A DNA stretch of 64,000 bases from Trichobilharzia szidati (GCA_944472155.2 OX235279.1:49635564-49699563); one strand, 5' to 3'. Positions 11,367-23,109 are shown, numbered from the stretch's first letter. Made by a program: numbers and translations. Notes: generated by a model not told the origin, from the sequence alone.

Positions 11367-11695
11367 GTTATGAAGTAATGATGAAGGCTAGAGAAAATTT
11401 CATTACTCTGTCTCCACCAGCAGATGTCCCTGAAGTTTACTGTATCTACAGTTCTGGCCTGGTAACTATGAAGAGATTAGTTTATAAACCAGCAGGCATT
11501 TATCGAGATGCATTTCCTAACCAAGCACCAGTGCTAGAATATGGAGATGGTGATGGAACAGTCAACTTGGAAAGCTTAGAAGTATGCACCCATTGGCCTG
11601 ATGTAAAGATTATTCATTTGCCTGCATCGAGTCATGTACCCATTCTAGCTGACCATCGATTTGTTCAATTCGTTCAGTCTCATGTAACCAGTTAG
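11367..11695 (+). CDS. Group XV phospholipase A2 / LCAT-like, terminal exon
   Basis: This exon continues from 6463 (split Gly codon) and encodes about 109 residues, ending in TAG at 11693-11695. It carries the two remaining catalytic-triad positions expected for LCAT/LPLA2 enzymes: Asp in YGDGDGTVNLESL (coded near 11540-11575) and His in SSHVPIL (near 11627-11648). The preceding segment PEVYCIYSSGLVT matches the family strand before the Asp. These residues are intact, so the gene is probably functional. A close alternative would be plain LCAT, but flatworm LCAT-like enzymes of this type group with PLA2G15 in my reading. That choice is inference; a tree of LCAT/PLA2G15 homologues would decide. 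Confidence 0.88.
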
Positions 11696-11733
11696 AAATG
11701 AAAGTGTATTGAAAAAAAAAGTGCACCATTTTA

Positions 11734-11739
11734 AATAAA
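11734..11739 (+). terminator. Polyadenylation signal AATAAA
   Basis: AATAAA lies about 40 nt after the phospholipase stop codon, followed by a second overlapping AATAAAT. It is the expected spacing for the 3' end of that transcript. Confidence 0.6.
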
Positions 11740-11744
11740 ATAAA

Positions 11745-12335
11745 TACGTTTTGAAAAAAAACATAGTGACGTTTGTTCATAGGAATTAGAATGGCTGGAT
11801 TTCAGCAGAACACTAATCGTTTAAAAATGTTCTATTTCATTCTGATAAAAAAAAATGGCATTTAAATACACATATTTGAATAAATCTTGATCTAGTTGGG
11901 TGTTTTTTATAAAATAATATTTTTATTTTGAATAAACTAAGTTGTAAGGATTGTATTGATTTGCTTTGCTATCTCGAAAAGTTAATGATGCTCACTTTAA
12001 ACTTCAACTTCCACCTACATGTTATAATTTGTTTTCAAAACTTTAATTCACCTCAATTAAGTGTATCGTCAAAGCTTCCGGTGAATAAGGTGGTAAGCTG
12101 TACACTGAAGACAATCAAAATAATAACATTTACACAGTCATTCACTTACAATCGTACAATTTATTTACCTGGCATTTTACCTAGCAGCCAGCTGTAAATG
12201 AAAGTTGACATCAAGCTACTTTACTGAAGACCTAAAGGGTTATATATCAAAGTTGCAGTTATTTGCGGAGTAAACTGTAAGCGTAAAATTTAAAACAAAA
12301 ATCACACTTCAAGTTAGATCGCAAGTTGATATCAT
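11745..12335. other. Unassigned intergenic sequence
   Basis: No repeat or gene is recognised. An 89-codon frame at 11928-12197 (+) is AT-rich, has no domain signature and is treated as chance. Confidence 0.4.
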
Positions 12336-12339
12336 TTTT

Positions 12340-12652
12340 GGAGAATAATTTCAAACCACTGGTCACTAAACAGTCGTTTCGTCCTAGTTTGGGACTCTTC
12401 AGAAGTACTCAATTGTCACACCACTAAGGATCGAACCCAGAACCTCCGGTTTACAAGGCTACCCCATTGACCGTTCACCCAGTGGGAGAGAAACCCACTA
12501 GTGGTTCAGTGAATTCTAACTTCTACCGATTTGCTAAATATATAGCTCCACCGTCAGTCTTAGTTATCGGTGAGTGTTTGTTCTTGCATCCGATACGGTG
12601 GACACCACTGGTCACGACTTGTTATCAGAAATCCTGGAATCTTCTTCAATTT
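12340..12652 (-). repeat. tRNA-derived SINE with hammerhead core (family C)
   Basis: On the - strand the copy has a B box (GGTTCGATCC at 12428-12437) and a hammerhead block at 12367-12412. The strict core boxes of that block are intact: CTGAAGA, a GTCC/GGAC stem II, then GAAAC. The helix I strands have drifted. The body shares TAGAATTCACTGAACCAC with the copy at 26690-27070. Confidence 0.75.
12367..12412 (-). ncRNA. Hammerhead-ribozyme-like motif in SINE C
   Basis: The motif CTGAAGA-GTCC-loop-GGAC-GAAAC is read 5' to 3' on the - strand (CTGAAGA at 12402-12396, GAAAC at 12380-12376). All invariant core positions of the hammerhead consensus CUGANGA...GAAA are present. The cleavage-side triplet and helix I are degraded relative to other copies, so activity is doubtful. 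Confidence 0.5.
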
Positions 12653-12659
12653 TTCCCTA

Positions 12660-14145
12660 ACTAACGTTGATTAGTAATCTCGCCTGAAAACAGTCAAATC
12701 ACTACAAATTGGGACTTGAAAACAAAACTTTATTAGAATGTTGCAGATTATGTTGTTTGTTTTTTCGTGTAAGCGTGTGGACATCTTTGTACTGGTATTG
12801 CTTTCCAAAATATTTGAACAGCTGCATAAGACTGTCAACAACCGCTTGGAGATTCATGCTGTATCAATTGTGTAGAATTTAAGGTCGGATCGGTATATTG
12901 TGTACTGCTACAAGATGAATTTGTCTTTTACCTTATTCAGTGTGACGTTTAAGAATATAGCTGGGAAATGCAATGCTTGACATCACACTATTACATTGTT
13001 ATTTTTTTTTCGCATGACTCATTTTTTTATCGTCTGGTCAAATGATAAGAAAAGTGGTTAGTGACGAAAGCAGTCGCAACGATATACAGGATTGTGAATA
13101 TTTTATAACTTTGTTGAAATGCTGGTCGACTTCACATAAGTTTTGCTGAACATGCTTACAAATATATTTCACTTAAGAGTTTGCAAAGTAGTAGATATTA
13201 TTGACTGTTATCGTTATTACTATTACAACTACTTCCAGTAATTAGGAATAAGCTTCAAATAGTGACGAAGCAGTAAAGTCATCTAAATTTCATTTTATCA
13301 TAAGACCTCTGTCAATAGTAACTAATTCCTACAGAACTACTAAACTCTTCACCAATATATACTTATTGATCAGATTTTAAAAGACTGTAGTTCAATAATT
13401 TCAGATTATGCACTTACTTACCCATTTCTCAATTTACTGTGGGCAATCTTGTTTAAAAATATATGGAGTTGAAAGTGCATTCTTATTTTCATTTCAATGT
13501 ACACTGCAACACATTATAACACATTAAGTGTTTGTTCATACAATAAAATTGTCATCCTACGTTTTTGTTTTCTATCTACAAATGAAACAGTCTGTCAACT
13601 TCATTGAAGAGTTAATAAATTAGTCCACGAATGCTCATGAGAATCAGATAAATAATCTCAATAGGCAGTTTTAAGTACTGACAGCACATTTACACATACA
13701 GTTTATAAATTGCACAGCGGGTACAGTTTATGACATAGGAATTACTGAATAGAGATAGATGGTTACTTGCTGTGTTAAAATGAAGGGCATTTCGGGCATT
13801 TGAGACAAGTTTGTTTGATATAACACATAGTCATATAGCATTTTTAATTGGATGACATTTCTAGCATAACTTACTGCTAATAATCATATAGATGTATTGT
13901 CATGACTTCACAACTTGCATCATATGCCCTTTAATACACTTTACAACATATTCGGGATAGCTGTTGTGTCATTTCGATTGGATCTGTTTAATGCTGACCT
14001 GATGAATGAACGTCTCTTTCCACTTAAATGTTACACTTTCCAACACTTCTACCCTAACCCACCATCATGTGGTTGCATGTGAGTGAGGGCATTGCAGTGA
14101 ACGAGTTCGTTTTCCACATTACGTAATTTACCAGTGTCAGTTATT
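12660..14145. other. Unassigned intergenic sequence
   Basis: This is AT-rich DNA with no coding frame longer than background and no match to the repeat families recognised elsewhere in the window. Confidence 0.4.
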
Positions 14146-14187
14146 CTAAAAAATTATATTTGTAAAATCTCAGCGAGATTGAAATGA

Positions 14188-14241
14188 GTAATTCCAACGT
14201 TTCGTTCGCCAATCTGGTCCGAACTTCTTCAGGGAAATTAA
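14188..14241 (-). ncRNA. Hammerhead-like motif, left copy
   Basis: Mirror of the motif at 15603-15656: CTGAAGA at 14232-14226 on the - strand, stem II GTTCG/CGAAC, then GAAAC and GTT. See the right copy for the fold. Confidence 0.55.
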
Positions 14242-14334
14242 TCGAAATTAACATAACAGAGGTTTATGTATAAAAGGAACTTCACTTGTTTTTAAAAACT
14301 TTGTCCAATCATGAGTCATTCAACAAGTATTTTT

Positions 14335-14437
14335 TTTCCCTTCACGTTCCCAGTGGAACATAGGGCTTCAAGCTAGTGGCTTGAAGTTTCTGTAGCAGTA
14401 TTTCTTTTATTTTACAGGAGTTGCTAGCCTCATGCCC
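14335..14437 (-). repeat. SINE family A body/tail inside left arm
   Basis: The - strand has GTTGGGCATGAGGCTAGCAA, then GAAGCCCTATGTTCCACTGG, without the tRNA-like head. It is mirrored at 15407-15509. Confidence 0.75.
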
Positions 14438-15406
14438 AACAACAAGTATAATAAACAAAATTTTATGAGCTGTGATCAAAATTTGACCTCGGACTTAGAA
14501 ATATCGGTCCACCTTTGTTAAACACTTTAAACAGAGTGTGTATGTGTGTGTGTGTGTGTGGGTAGACAGTTGTAAAACATTTCTTAATGTCTCCATAAGG
14601 AGATATGGACAGTCGAGAATTCTGACCAAGTATTAATAATTAGTGATACATATCCATTTTTTATTTATTAATAGGGATTTCCTATGCATCAGCTAACATC
14701 ACGCCTTCATGTCTGTTCAAACTGTTATTATCTAGAATTTTATGATTAGACGTAGTTTCAAAATTATGGTGTTTAGGATTAGAGTTTAGTAGAAGTACCC
14801 TGTCGGACTTGTTGCTTTGTCGTCTTTCTGAAGATTGAGCTGCTTTATTCGACCTACTGGAGTTGTCAGGTGACTCGACAGCTACGGATTTAGGATATGC
14901 ATTCTGTTGCAGACAACGGAGAGTGAAAACACGATGACTGTTCCGATTACACAGTTTCTTTGTTAATTTAATTCGATTGCAAAATAATTCAAATGAACTG
15001 TCGTCAAGATTTGACAGAATGGTTCTAAAATATTTGGGCGCCGAGTGAGAAGTAGACGTTTGTAATCCTAAACACCATAATTTTGAAACTACGTCTAATC
15101 ATAAAATTCTAGATAATAACAGTTTGAACAGACATGAAGGCGTGATGTTAGCTGATGCATAGGAAATCCCTATTAATAAATAAAAAATGGATATGTATCA
15201 CTAATTATTAATACTTGGTCAGAATTCTCGACTGTCCATATCTCCTTATGGAGACATTAAGAAATGTTTTACAACTGTCTACCCACACACACACACACAC
15301 ATACACACTCTGTTTAAAGTGTTTAACAAAGGTGGACCGATATTTCTAAGTCCGAGGTCAAATTTTGATCACAGCTCATAAAATTTTGTTTATTATACTT
15401 GTTGTT

Positions 15407-15509
15407 GGGCATGAGGCTAGCAACTCCTGTAAAATAAAAGAAATACTGCTACAGAAACTTCAAGCCACTAGCTTGAAGCCCTATGTTCCACTGGGAACGT
15501 GAAGGGAAA
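15407..15509 (+). repeat. SINE family A body/tail inside right arm
   Basis: Inverted twin of 14335-14437, carried along by the duplication that made the 634-nt inverted repeat. Confidence 0.75.
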
Positions 15510-15602
15510 AAAAATACTTGTTGAATGACTCATGATTGGACAAAGTTTTTAAAAACAAGTGAAGTTCCTTTTATACATAAACCTCTGTTATGTTAATTTC
15601 GA

Positions 15603-15656
15603 TTAATTTCCCTGAAGAAGTTCGGACCAGATTGGCGAACGAAACGTTGGAATTAC
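15603..15656 (+). ncRNA. Hammerhead-like motif, right copy
   Basis: The + strand reads helix I (TAATTTCC, 15604-15611), core CTGAAGA (15612-15618), stem II GTTCG (15620-15624) with CGAAC (15636-15640), GAAA (15641-15644), a self-complementary ACGT helix III (15644-15647), cleavage position T15648, and helix I 3' strand GGAATTA (15649-15655). Helix I pairs with one bulge. One extra A (15619) sits between the core box and stem II, which departs from the strict consensus. A minimal, loopless helix III would need two copies to pair with each other, as proposed for other retroelement hammerheads. Confidence 0.55.
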
Positions 15657-15774
15657 TCATTTCAATCTCGCTGAGATTTTACAAATATAATTTTTTACAA
15701 ATGTCTACTTGTCACTCGGCGCCCAAATATTTTAGAACTATTCTGTCAAATCTTGACGACAGTTCATTTGAGTC

Positions 15775-16425
15775 AGTTATTCTAGTTCTAGGTAAATTCT
15801 AATGTTCGAAAAACGTAGTTCATCTCTGAGGAAGTCTAAATGCCACTCTAATCCCAGTCTTATTAAGAATCCTACGTAGGGCCTTTGATATTCCTTACTT
15901 GTACAACATTACTATGAAGACTGGAAACTCTTCGTTACTGCTACTATTCTCATTATTTACACAAGAACTCTTATCTTCTTTATGGGGAGGATTATCTAAA
16001 ATTGCATTTCAGAAAATTGCGAAAAATTAGAAGGTTTGTATTCATATAACAGAGGAATGAAAACATGCATACGCTTTATTAAACGTTTATGTTGAAGAAA
16101 TCAAATTCGGTCCCTGTGAAACAATTGTGGCAGGGCTTAAATTGAATTTGGTGTTCGCCCACTAGTTTCATTCTTCTTTATGTATTTATTTTACTTCTGC
16201 TATTCCTTCCACATATGTTCGGTTATATTTTCCTTTATTCTGTCAGACAGTATTTTATTCTGTTCTATTGGTATTTACTTCATACTGTGACAGTGTATTA
16301 ATTGCATACAATTATCAAACCTTTTATGTGACCCTAACTATTCTATGAAACATGACGTTACATGAACCTACATCTTGTTCAGATAATTCCACGCTTCTGA
16401 TTCGGAAGTGACTCTTGCGCCTATT
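15775..16425. other. Unassigned sequence
   Basis: No gene or known repeat is seen between the inverted repeat and the RTE-1 element that begins near 16430. Confidence 0.4.
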
Positions 16426-16429
16426 TAAT

Positions 16430-18435
16430 GGTTCATTTATCAGCTTACTGGCTCTCAGCGGATACCTGGAAGCTAACAGAAGAGAGGAGGATAGTGAAAA
16501 AGAAGATAACTCAATCCAAAGATGGAGAGCAGAAGGAGAAACTAAGTTCAATGTACACTGCACTGAATAAAGAAGTGAAGAAGAGTACCAGGAAAGACAC
16601 ATCCACGACACACTAGCCGGTAACTGAAGCAGAACAAACAGGCCGCAGGTAAAAGAGATCTCAGATCATTATATCAGATAACCAGGTCTCTATCCGAGAA
16701 GAGATCAACCCAGTTGGTGAAACCAATAAAAGATGCTCAAGGGAACGTGATTACGAAGGAGAAGAAACAAATAAAACAATGGGCTGATCAATTTAAAGGA
16801 TTCTTGAATCGACCATCACCTGCAACTCGGCCAGAAATACCACCAACAGCACGCACGGAACTGCCTGTTAGTAGACACCAACCCTCTATCGAAGGCGGAA
16901 ATCCTAAATGCGATCAAGCTACTGAAGTTCAGTCGGGAAGGGAGCAGGACTAGATGGAATTCCCTGACCCCGAAGTACTGAAAACGGACCCAGAGACTGT
17001 GGCACATGTGCTCACGCCATTATTGCTAAAGGCTTGGAAAGAAGGAGAAGTGCTTACTGATTGGAAGAAAGGCTACTTTGTCAATCTACCAAAGAAGGGA
17101 GACTTAGACCTCACTCTGCAAGAACTGGCGTGGAATAGTGCTCTTGTCCACGCCAGGTAAAATACTAATTCGCCTTATCCTGGAGAGAATGAGAAATGCA
17201 CTGGATGCAGAACCCCGCCAGCCCAACAGGAACAAGCTGGCTGAATTCAGGAGGAGCAAATCATGTGCTGATCAAATTACCACTTTACGCATCGTATTCA
17301 CAGAATAAGGTATAGAATGGCAGTCAACCCTCCCCCTACCTCAACTTAATCGGCTTCCGAAAGACCTTCGATAGCCAGTGTTGACCGGGAAGTAATCCGG
17401 AAACTACTTCGGCACTACGGCATATCTCAGGTCTTTGTCAACCTCATTCACGAAGAGCTATATGATAGTGACACGTGATCCACAAGGGAAAACTCGGAGG
17501 AACTTTTGAAGTGAATACAGGGGCAAGACAAGATGTCGTGTTATCACCGATGATATCCCTAATTGTGCGTCAGACTGTGAGTGAGGAGCTGGGAGTCAGG
17601 AATACGCTGGACCACCAATAAGAAGACTCTAGAACATCTAGATTTCTCAGATAATACATGTCTAACGTCACACAAACTCGTAGACTTACAGGCTAGAAGC
17701 AGCAAACTGGCTTAAGGAGCTGGTAGCGAAGATCTCCAAGTGAACACAGAGAAGACGGAGGTGATGAAGATAACCAACTAACAGCAACAGCAACAAGAAC
17801 CAGTACCAATCACCATCAAAGGTAGCATCGTTCCAACCACAGGCAGTCGGAACGGATGGAGAGGTCGAAGCCAGCCAGCCAGCCACAATCGGAAAGGCAA
17901 GATACATCTTCATCACTCTGAAATCAGTCTGGGGATCTTCTGCACTCCACCTTAGCTTAAAGAACGGGATTCATATTTCCAACACAAGTGTGAAGTCAGT
18001 AAGTACTTCTATATGGGTCATGAACTTGCACTGCTCATCACGAAGAGCGTTTCGAACAGCTAGATGTAGACTTTATCAAAAGCTGTCTTCACTAGCTCCA
18101 TACTGAAGATCAAATGGCCAGATTTAATTAGTAACAAGAAACTCTGTCAACAAACCAACCAAGAGCCGATGGCGCAACAAATATTCAGGAGAAAATAGAG
18201 ATGGACTAGGCATACGTCGAAGAGGCCATCGAATAACGTCGCGGGCAATGTAGCCCATTGCTCAACAGGGATTCCAAATGGGAACCAACGAGTGGGTCGT
18301 GAAATGGAGGAAATGAGGGACTATGGGCAATCCTGGGCACGACCAGATGAAGAGAATAGCAGAGAATGGGGCAAAGTGGAGATGTGTTGTTGAAGCCCTG
18401 TGTTCCACTCGGAACCCAAGGGAATAATAATAATA
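16430..18435 (+). mobile_element. RTE-1 LINE, about 2 kb, degenerate
   Basis: This is the longest + strand copy of the family. Shifting frames give a linker-like region with EERRIVKKKI, KEVKKSTRKD (16440-16610) and then VKPIKDAQGNVITKEKKQIK with NRPSPATRPEIPP (16714-16850). The reverse-transcriptase fingers follow: PEVLKTDPETVAHVLTPLLL and VLTDWKKGYFVNLPKKGDL (16970-17110). The later palm region is decayed. The 3' end carries the GTTGTTGAAGCCCTGTGTTC tail and AATAATAATAAT. The endonuclease domain is missing (5' truncation), and many stops and indels make it non-coding. Confidence 0.85.
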
Positions 18436-18439
18436 AAGT

Positions 18440-19840
18440 ACCAACTTACTAGACTGTAGTAATTCTGATTTCCCCTTATATCATTTAAGTGCAATGTATT
18501 TTTCATTTCCTGGTAACATATTTGTTGAAGGGTAGTGATCAGTCAGTCGGTAAAACTATTCACTGGTTAGTTACTTTTATCTTTTTGCTGGCTAAGCCAT
18601 TGCGCAATAGCGATAATTTACAGCTCACGATGATGCAGTACAAATGTTCGGGATATTTATCATAAACTCGAAACCAACGAACTGGGTGATCACACTAACA
18701 CCCACTTCAGAAAATAGCTGGAAATATTTAGTATGCACTGAATTAATTATGAGAATTATGCCTCTTAAGGGTGGAGCTTAGCCACTGTCTGTTCTGCCTT
18801 CACTGATTGAGTAAGAAAAAGCAGGTGTTCAAAATTCAAGCCAATGACGCCATAGCAGATGTGAACTTCATACTTGTACTATTGTCAACATTAATAGCCG
18901 AAGACAGATATTGTCCTTAAATTATCAACTACGCCTAACTGTTTTGTAGAAGAAATTCATCACAATGATTCACACCTCAAGAATAAATACACTTCAGTAG
19001 TCAAAATTAAGAAATAATTACTGATCAAGTATTTTAAAGCGTAAATTTCGCATAGAGGCAGACTGATGACAGTTAACTTTGTTCATTTACATTTAATAGA
19101 ACAAAGCCTGAAATTTTCGACACATTCAAAGGGGGGAGGTGAGTGCTGTGTTGCTGCATTCCCTTAATGTCAACTTGTAAGAGTAGCAATCAATGGAAAA
19201 TTAGACGCACATTTTTCCGTCAATTACACCGGCGTGATTGCCACTAAGTGACTTAAATTAAGTGGAAAGTAGATATTAGTATGAAAAGATTACAAAGAAA
19301 AAAGATATCAAAAGTTATAGTGAGTACCAGAGCGCAGCGTCTTATGGGTTGTCGTAATATTTTATACCCTTTATTTCCCATTAGTACTACTGGAACTAAC
19401 GCGTTCATCTCATTTTCGGATATTAACTACTCGTGACTGTATGCTAGTGAGCACACTCAAAGTTCAGCAAAACGGTATAAAAAAAACACAGATCTTATGA
19501 AAATATTTGAATTGGTGTTTAGTAGTCTAAATTGTACAGCTGATCTAGCTTCTGACATCTCCTCGTTGTACTGAGCTGTGACACTTCCATTTATTGTGAT
19601 TCCACTTCAGTATTTAGTTTGAGTTTGAAGCGCGCATGCGCATTTCACTGCCTAAATTTCCACTATTCACTCCAGTGATCAGGATTTACAGAAATGCTAG
19701 TTAACTACTATTGTCCTGCTCCACAGTAGAGTTAATACCTGAGAAGATTTTGCTTCCCAGTTTGTAGACATCTCTCATTTCATTCTTTTTGAATTAATGC
19801 ACAGATACAGTTCATATGGCAAACTAATGACCTCAGGGTG
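18440..19840. other. Unassigned intergenic sequence
   Basis: No gene, RNA or classified repeat was recognised. Confidence 0.4.
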
Positions 19841-19846
19841 ACTTGA

Positions 19847-20034
19847 ATTTTTTTTGATTATAGCTTGATTCCACACCGTATTTTGCTACAAGTATGGAAT
19901 TTTCAGCATGTAATATCGGTAGCCCAAATTTAGCAGGCCGACCATTGATATCGGGTGTGCTTCGGCAGGGGATCGAACTCCGAACCATGTTCATGGTAGG
20001 CGAGAGTCCTAACCGCTGTGCCACTGGCGCACAA
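19847..20034 (-). repeat. tRNA-derived SINE, family B
   Basis: On the - strand the tRNA-like head (GGCACAGCGGTTAGGACTCT, then a B box GAGTTCGATCCCC) is followed by GGGCTACCGATATTACATGC and a tail CTGAAAATTCCATACTTGTA, ending in ATCAAGCTATAATCAAAAAA. The tail matches the 3' end of the adjacent CR1-like LINE. Confidence 0.85.
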
Positions 20035-20137
20035 AATATCAAACATCAGCATTTTTTCCACGGTCTGGGTCACAAACTATATTAACTTGAATGAGATTTC
20101 CGACTTGTCAATAAAGTATCTAAAATTTCCGTGTAGC

Positions 20138-21040
20138 TTAATAATAATAATAGCTTTATTCCAAACAGTATTTGTGGTACCGGTATGGAATTTTCAGCGT
20201 GCATTACAATATTGCATCTAATTACCTCATAAATTTTATAAGATTTTAAAATCAAGAAGCAACAACCAAAAAAATAAAAAAGAACAGCGTTGCGTTTACA
20301 TTTTTAAACAATTCACCACAGGATATGAAATATAAAATTACTGTGTAATAAAAGATGTGAACAACAACATAATAGTAAAGAAGAAAGGAAAACAAAAACT
20401 AATGGGACTAATTGTTAGAGTGCCGCAGTAAGTTGATCGTGTCATACCTAACGGATTTCTCATCACATAACAGCTGTGCCAGATAAGGTAATGTGAAGTT
20501 TTTGTACTTGGTAGTCCTAGCATATAGCCTCCTATAGTTGCTTCTAGTTCTACCAGATGAAATGCAAGGAGAGAGCTGCGTATAGGGAGGGTGTTCGGGG
20601 TCTGACAATATAGAATTCGCTAGTTTCTTACATGACATTATATGTTTATCCACAATAGAATTAACCAGTTGATTTGACGATATCCCACTTACCCTACCAA
20701 CGGCTTTTAGTGCCCTTCTCAGCAAAGCAAAGTCTTTCTTAAGTAGTCCAGGAAAAATTAATGGGGAGTAGTAAAGAGGGATGGGTAGAACACAGGAATT
20801 GACAAACTGAGAAACCAAAGACTGCTTTATACCAGACTGCCTTAACCTCCTAACGTAGAACGTTAAACGAAACATCTTTCTAGTAAATACCAAGACGTGA
20901 GAGGACCAGGAAAGATCGGAGGAAAAACTAAGTCCAAGGTACCTGACATTAGATGTAATTTCAACCTCTACTGAAGTTAGGCAGTCTTGAGACCAAAATA
21001 ACTGGTCTTGGTTATGCATCTTATACATATATATATGCAA
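20138..21040 (-). mobile_element. CR1-like LINE 3' end (family CR1-a)
   Basis: The - strand frame 21040-20408 (210 codons, open) reads as the region after the reverse-transcriptase palm. It has VRYLGLSFSSDLSWSSHV, the thumb-like RKMFRLTFYVRRLRQSGIK, and SCVLPIPLYYSPLIFPGLL, which are hallmarks of CR1/jockey-type LINE C-termini. The catalytic FADD box lies upstream and is missing, so this is a 5' truncated copy. Its 3' UTR ends in GCTGAAAATTCCATACCGGT and TATTATTATTA at 20200-20138. The long open frame suggests a fairly young insertion. Confidence 0.8.
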
Positions 21041-21054
21041 AAAATTCTTTTGTG

Positions 21055-22950
21055 TTCACTGTGGAATATAGGGCTTCATCAGCACTTCTACTTTTCACTC
21101 TGTTCCTTGCAGTCCATTTTAGCTGACTGAACGACTGATCATAAGCACTCCTTTCCTCCTTCACACGAACGCCCAACTCGTCGTTTCCCATCCACTTTCC
21201 ACATGATATCATTCAGTGGGCTCCTCAATGTATGTACAATCCATCTCCATTTCTTTTCGCATACTTGTTTGGTAATAGGTTCTTGCCAGAGTTCCTTTCT
21301 ACTTATCCTTTCTGGTCATCAGATCTTCTTCATCAGTTGAAGGCAGCTGTTGATAACGGTCTGCATGTGGCTGTTGGAAAGGGTCTTCTCAACGCACTTG
21401 GCAAGTCTGTGAACCCTATACAGAAGAAGTGACTTGACATTGGTTTATTATTCTTACTATAAATGTTGAAATTCTGAATTTCATTTTAAGTGCTGAATGC
21501 AGAAGATTTCCAGACAGATTTCAGAATGTTGAATGTCGGTCTTGCTTTTCTGATCCTGCCTTTGACATCTTCATCGGTGTCGCATGTAGCTGAAACGAGG
21601 CTACCAAGGTGCTAATTGAAAGAATTAAGTTCGCTTAGACTTTTCTCATTGGTGGTAATTGTTGCTACAGCTTAAGTATCTTCATCACCTCTGTCTTCTC
21701 GCTGCGTATAACCCACCCTATGCTCCAGTCGACTGTAATCAGGAACATCATCAACTATGGTAGGCAACCTTGTCTTACTCCTGACGTTTTAGAAGTCCTT
21801 GAAGTTGGCCGCTATTCTTAACTCTGTCCGCTGGTGATGTGTAAAGCTGCGATTCGGTAGGCATGTGATTTGCTTTTCCTCAATCCAACTTCGTCCAGCA
21901 GAATTTCACACCCAGAGCATTTTTCTAAATTTCTCCAGGATAATGTGGCTTAATATTCTATTTGGAGTAGACAGGAGTATTATTCTTCGCCGACTGCCAT
22001 ACTTCTTTGGTAGCTTGAAAAAGTGGCCTTTCTTCCATTCAGTAGGTATTTTTCCCTTTGCAATACTGCCACGAGCATATCTGCTGATTTATTTTTGTCC
22101 ATTTTCAGTGCTTCTGTAGGAGTCAAATCTGATCCTAGTGCTTTCTTAGTTGCCTTTCAGTAACTTTATAGCAATTAAGCCTTTTGCTTTAATAGGAGGA
22201 TTGGTGTTCACTGGCAGTTCTGTGGCTGTTAGTGGCATTTAGGGTGACTGATTCAACAGTCATTTGAAATGATCATCCCAACGTTTCCGCAATTGCTTTT
22301 CTTTGTTAACTAGATTGCCTTCACTATCTTTCATTAATTTCACCTGTGTTGATCTCTTCCTGGATTGATACGTAGTTGTTTGATAAAGTGTCCTGAGCTG
22401 CAGCGTGTTCTGCTTCAGCTGCTATTGTGCCAAAAAAATGGTCTTCTGTCTTTCCTAGTGCACTTCTTTACTACTGTATTCAATGAAGTCGGAACCGAAC
22501 ACCGCTTCTTCTTTTTTTTATCTTTGCATTGGTTCACCTTCTGTTTCATTATCCTGTCAGACTGGTTTGCGCGCATCCCTAAACAGAGATTGCTTGTATT
22601 GAATATTCTTCCTTCATAAGACGGCCTTGCAGATTTTATTCAACGTCATTTTCTGAGAGTTGCAGTGTTCCTCCACACAGGTTATCTCGCTGATACTTCA
22701 TAATGTCTCCGGTTTTTCCCTAATAACTACACTGTTGTCTTTTGTAGATTATTTCTCCAGTTCATAAGTGTTGAGCTTGTATTGTCGTATATTTTTAGCT
22801 TCTTAGAAGTCTATCAACTTCATCTTTGTTGTAACAGATAATTGTCTGTTCCTCTTTTTAATTTTGTGTCCACTAGGCCGCATCTCCCTTTGTCTTGAGA
22901 TTAAGATTTTTGGAAGCAATCGTTTAGTGAGACCCATGTCAACTTGTGTA
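21055..22950 (-). mobile_element. RTE-1-like LINE, about 1.9 kb, degenerate
   Basis: Blocks on the - strand match 16430-18435 and 60990-63250: the tail AGCCCTATATTCCACAGTGA, the AGACCGTTATCAACAGCTGC block, and further upstream the decayed palm and fingers regions. Many stops are present. It abuts the CR1-like 3' end at 21040, and the boundary between the two LINEs is at about 21045-21055. Confidence 0.7.
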
Positions 22951-23109
22951 TGTCCTTGTGATCGAAAGCGCTGGCTCCAATCACTAAATCATTAAATATG
23001 CAGAAAAATTTAAATAGTCCTCATGTCTCGTTCATTTCTGTTAGAGCTTCCTGACTCACGATGATTTCTCTTCGTGTGTTTCCTGCTTCCATTTTTTTTA
23101 TTATTATTT

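Larger units (their letters stand above)
14148..14781. repeat. Left arm of 634-nt inverted repeat
   Basis: Reverse complement of 15063-15696, including the mirrored microsatellite at 14535-14560. Position p in one arm pairs with 29844 minus p in the other, with few mismatches, indicating a recent event. Confidence 0.9.
14148..15696. mobile_element. 634-nt inverted repeat of Penelope-like terminal sequence
   Basis: The arms 14148-14781 and 15063-15696 are inverted copies of equal length (634 nt) around a 281-nt loop. Each arm includes a (TG/CA)n tract, a SINE-A body and a hammerhead-like block, so a SINE had inserted before the inversion arose. Near 15611-15700 the + strand reads CCTGAAGAAGTTCGGACC, then GAAACGTTGG, a pattern like the ribozyme-bearing terminal repeats described for Penelope-like elements. 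No transposase or reverse transcriptase is present here. The Penelope assignment is inference. Confidence 0.7.
15063..15696. repeat. Right arm of 634-nt inverted repeat
   Basis: Inverted partner of 14148-14781. It is also flanked on each side by inverted copies of a further block of about 75 nt (14989-15066 and 15693-15771), so this arm looks like the interior of an element with its own terminal inverted repeats. Confidence 0.9.
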
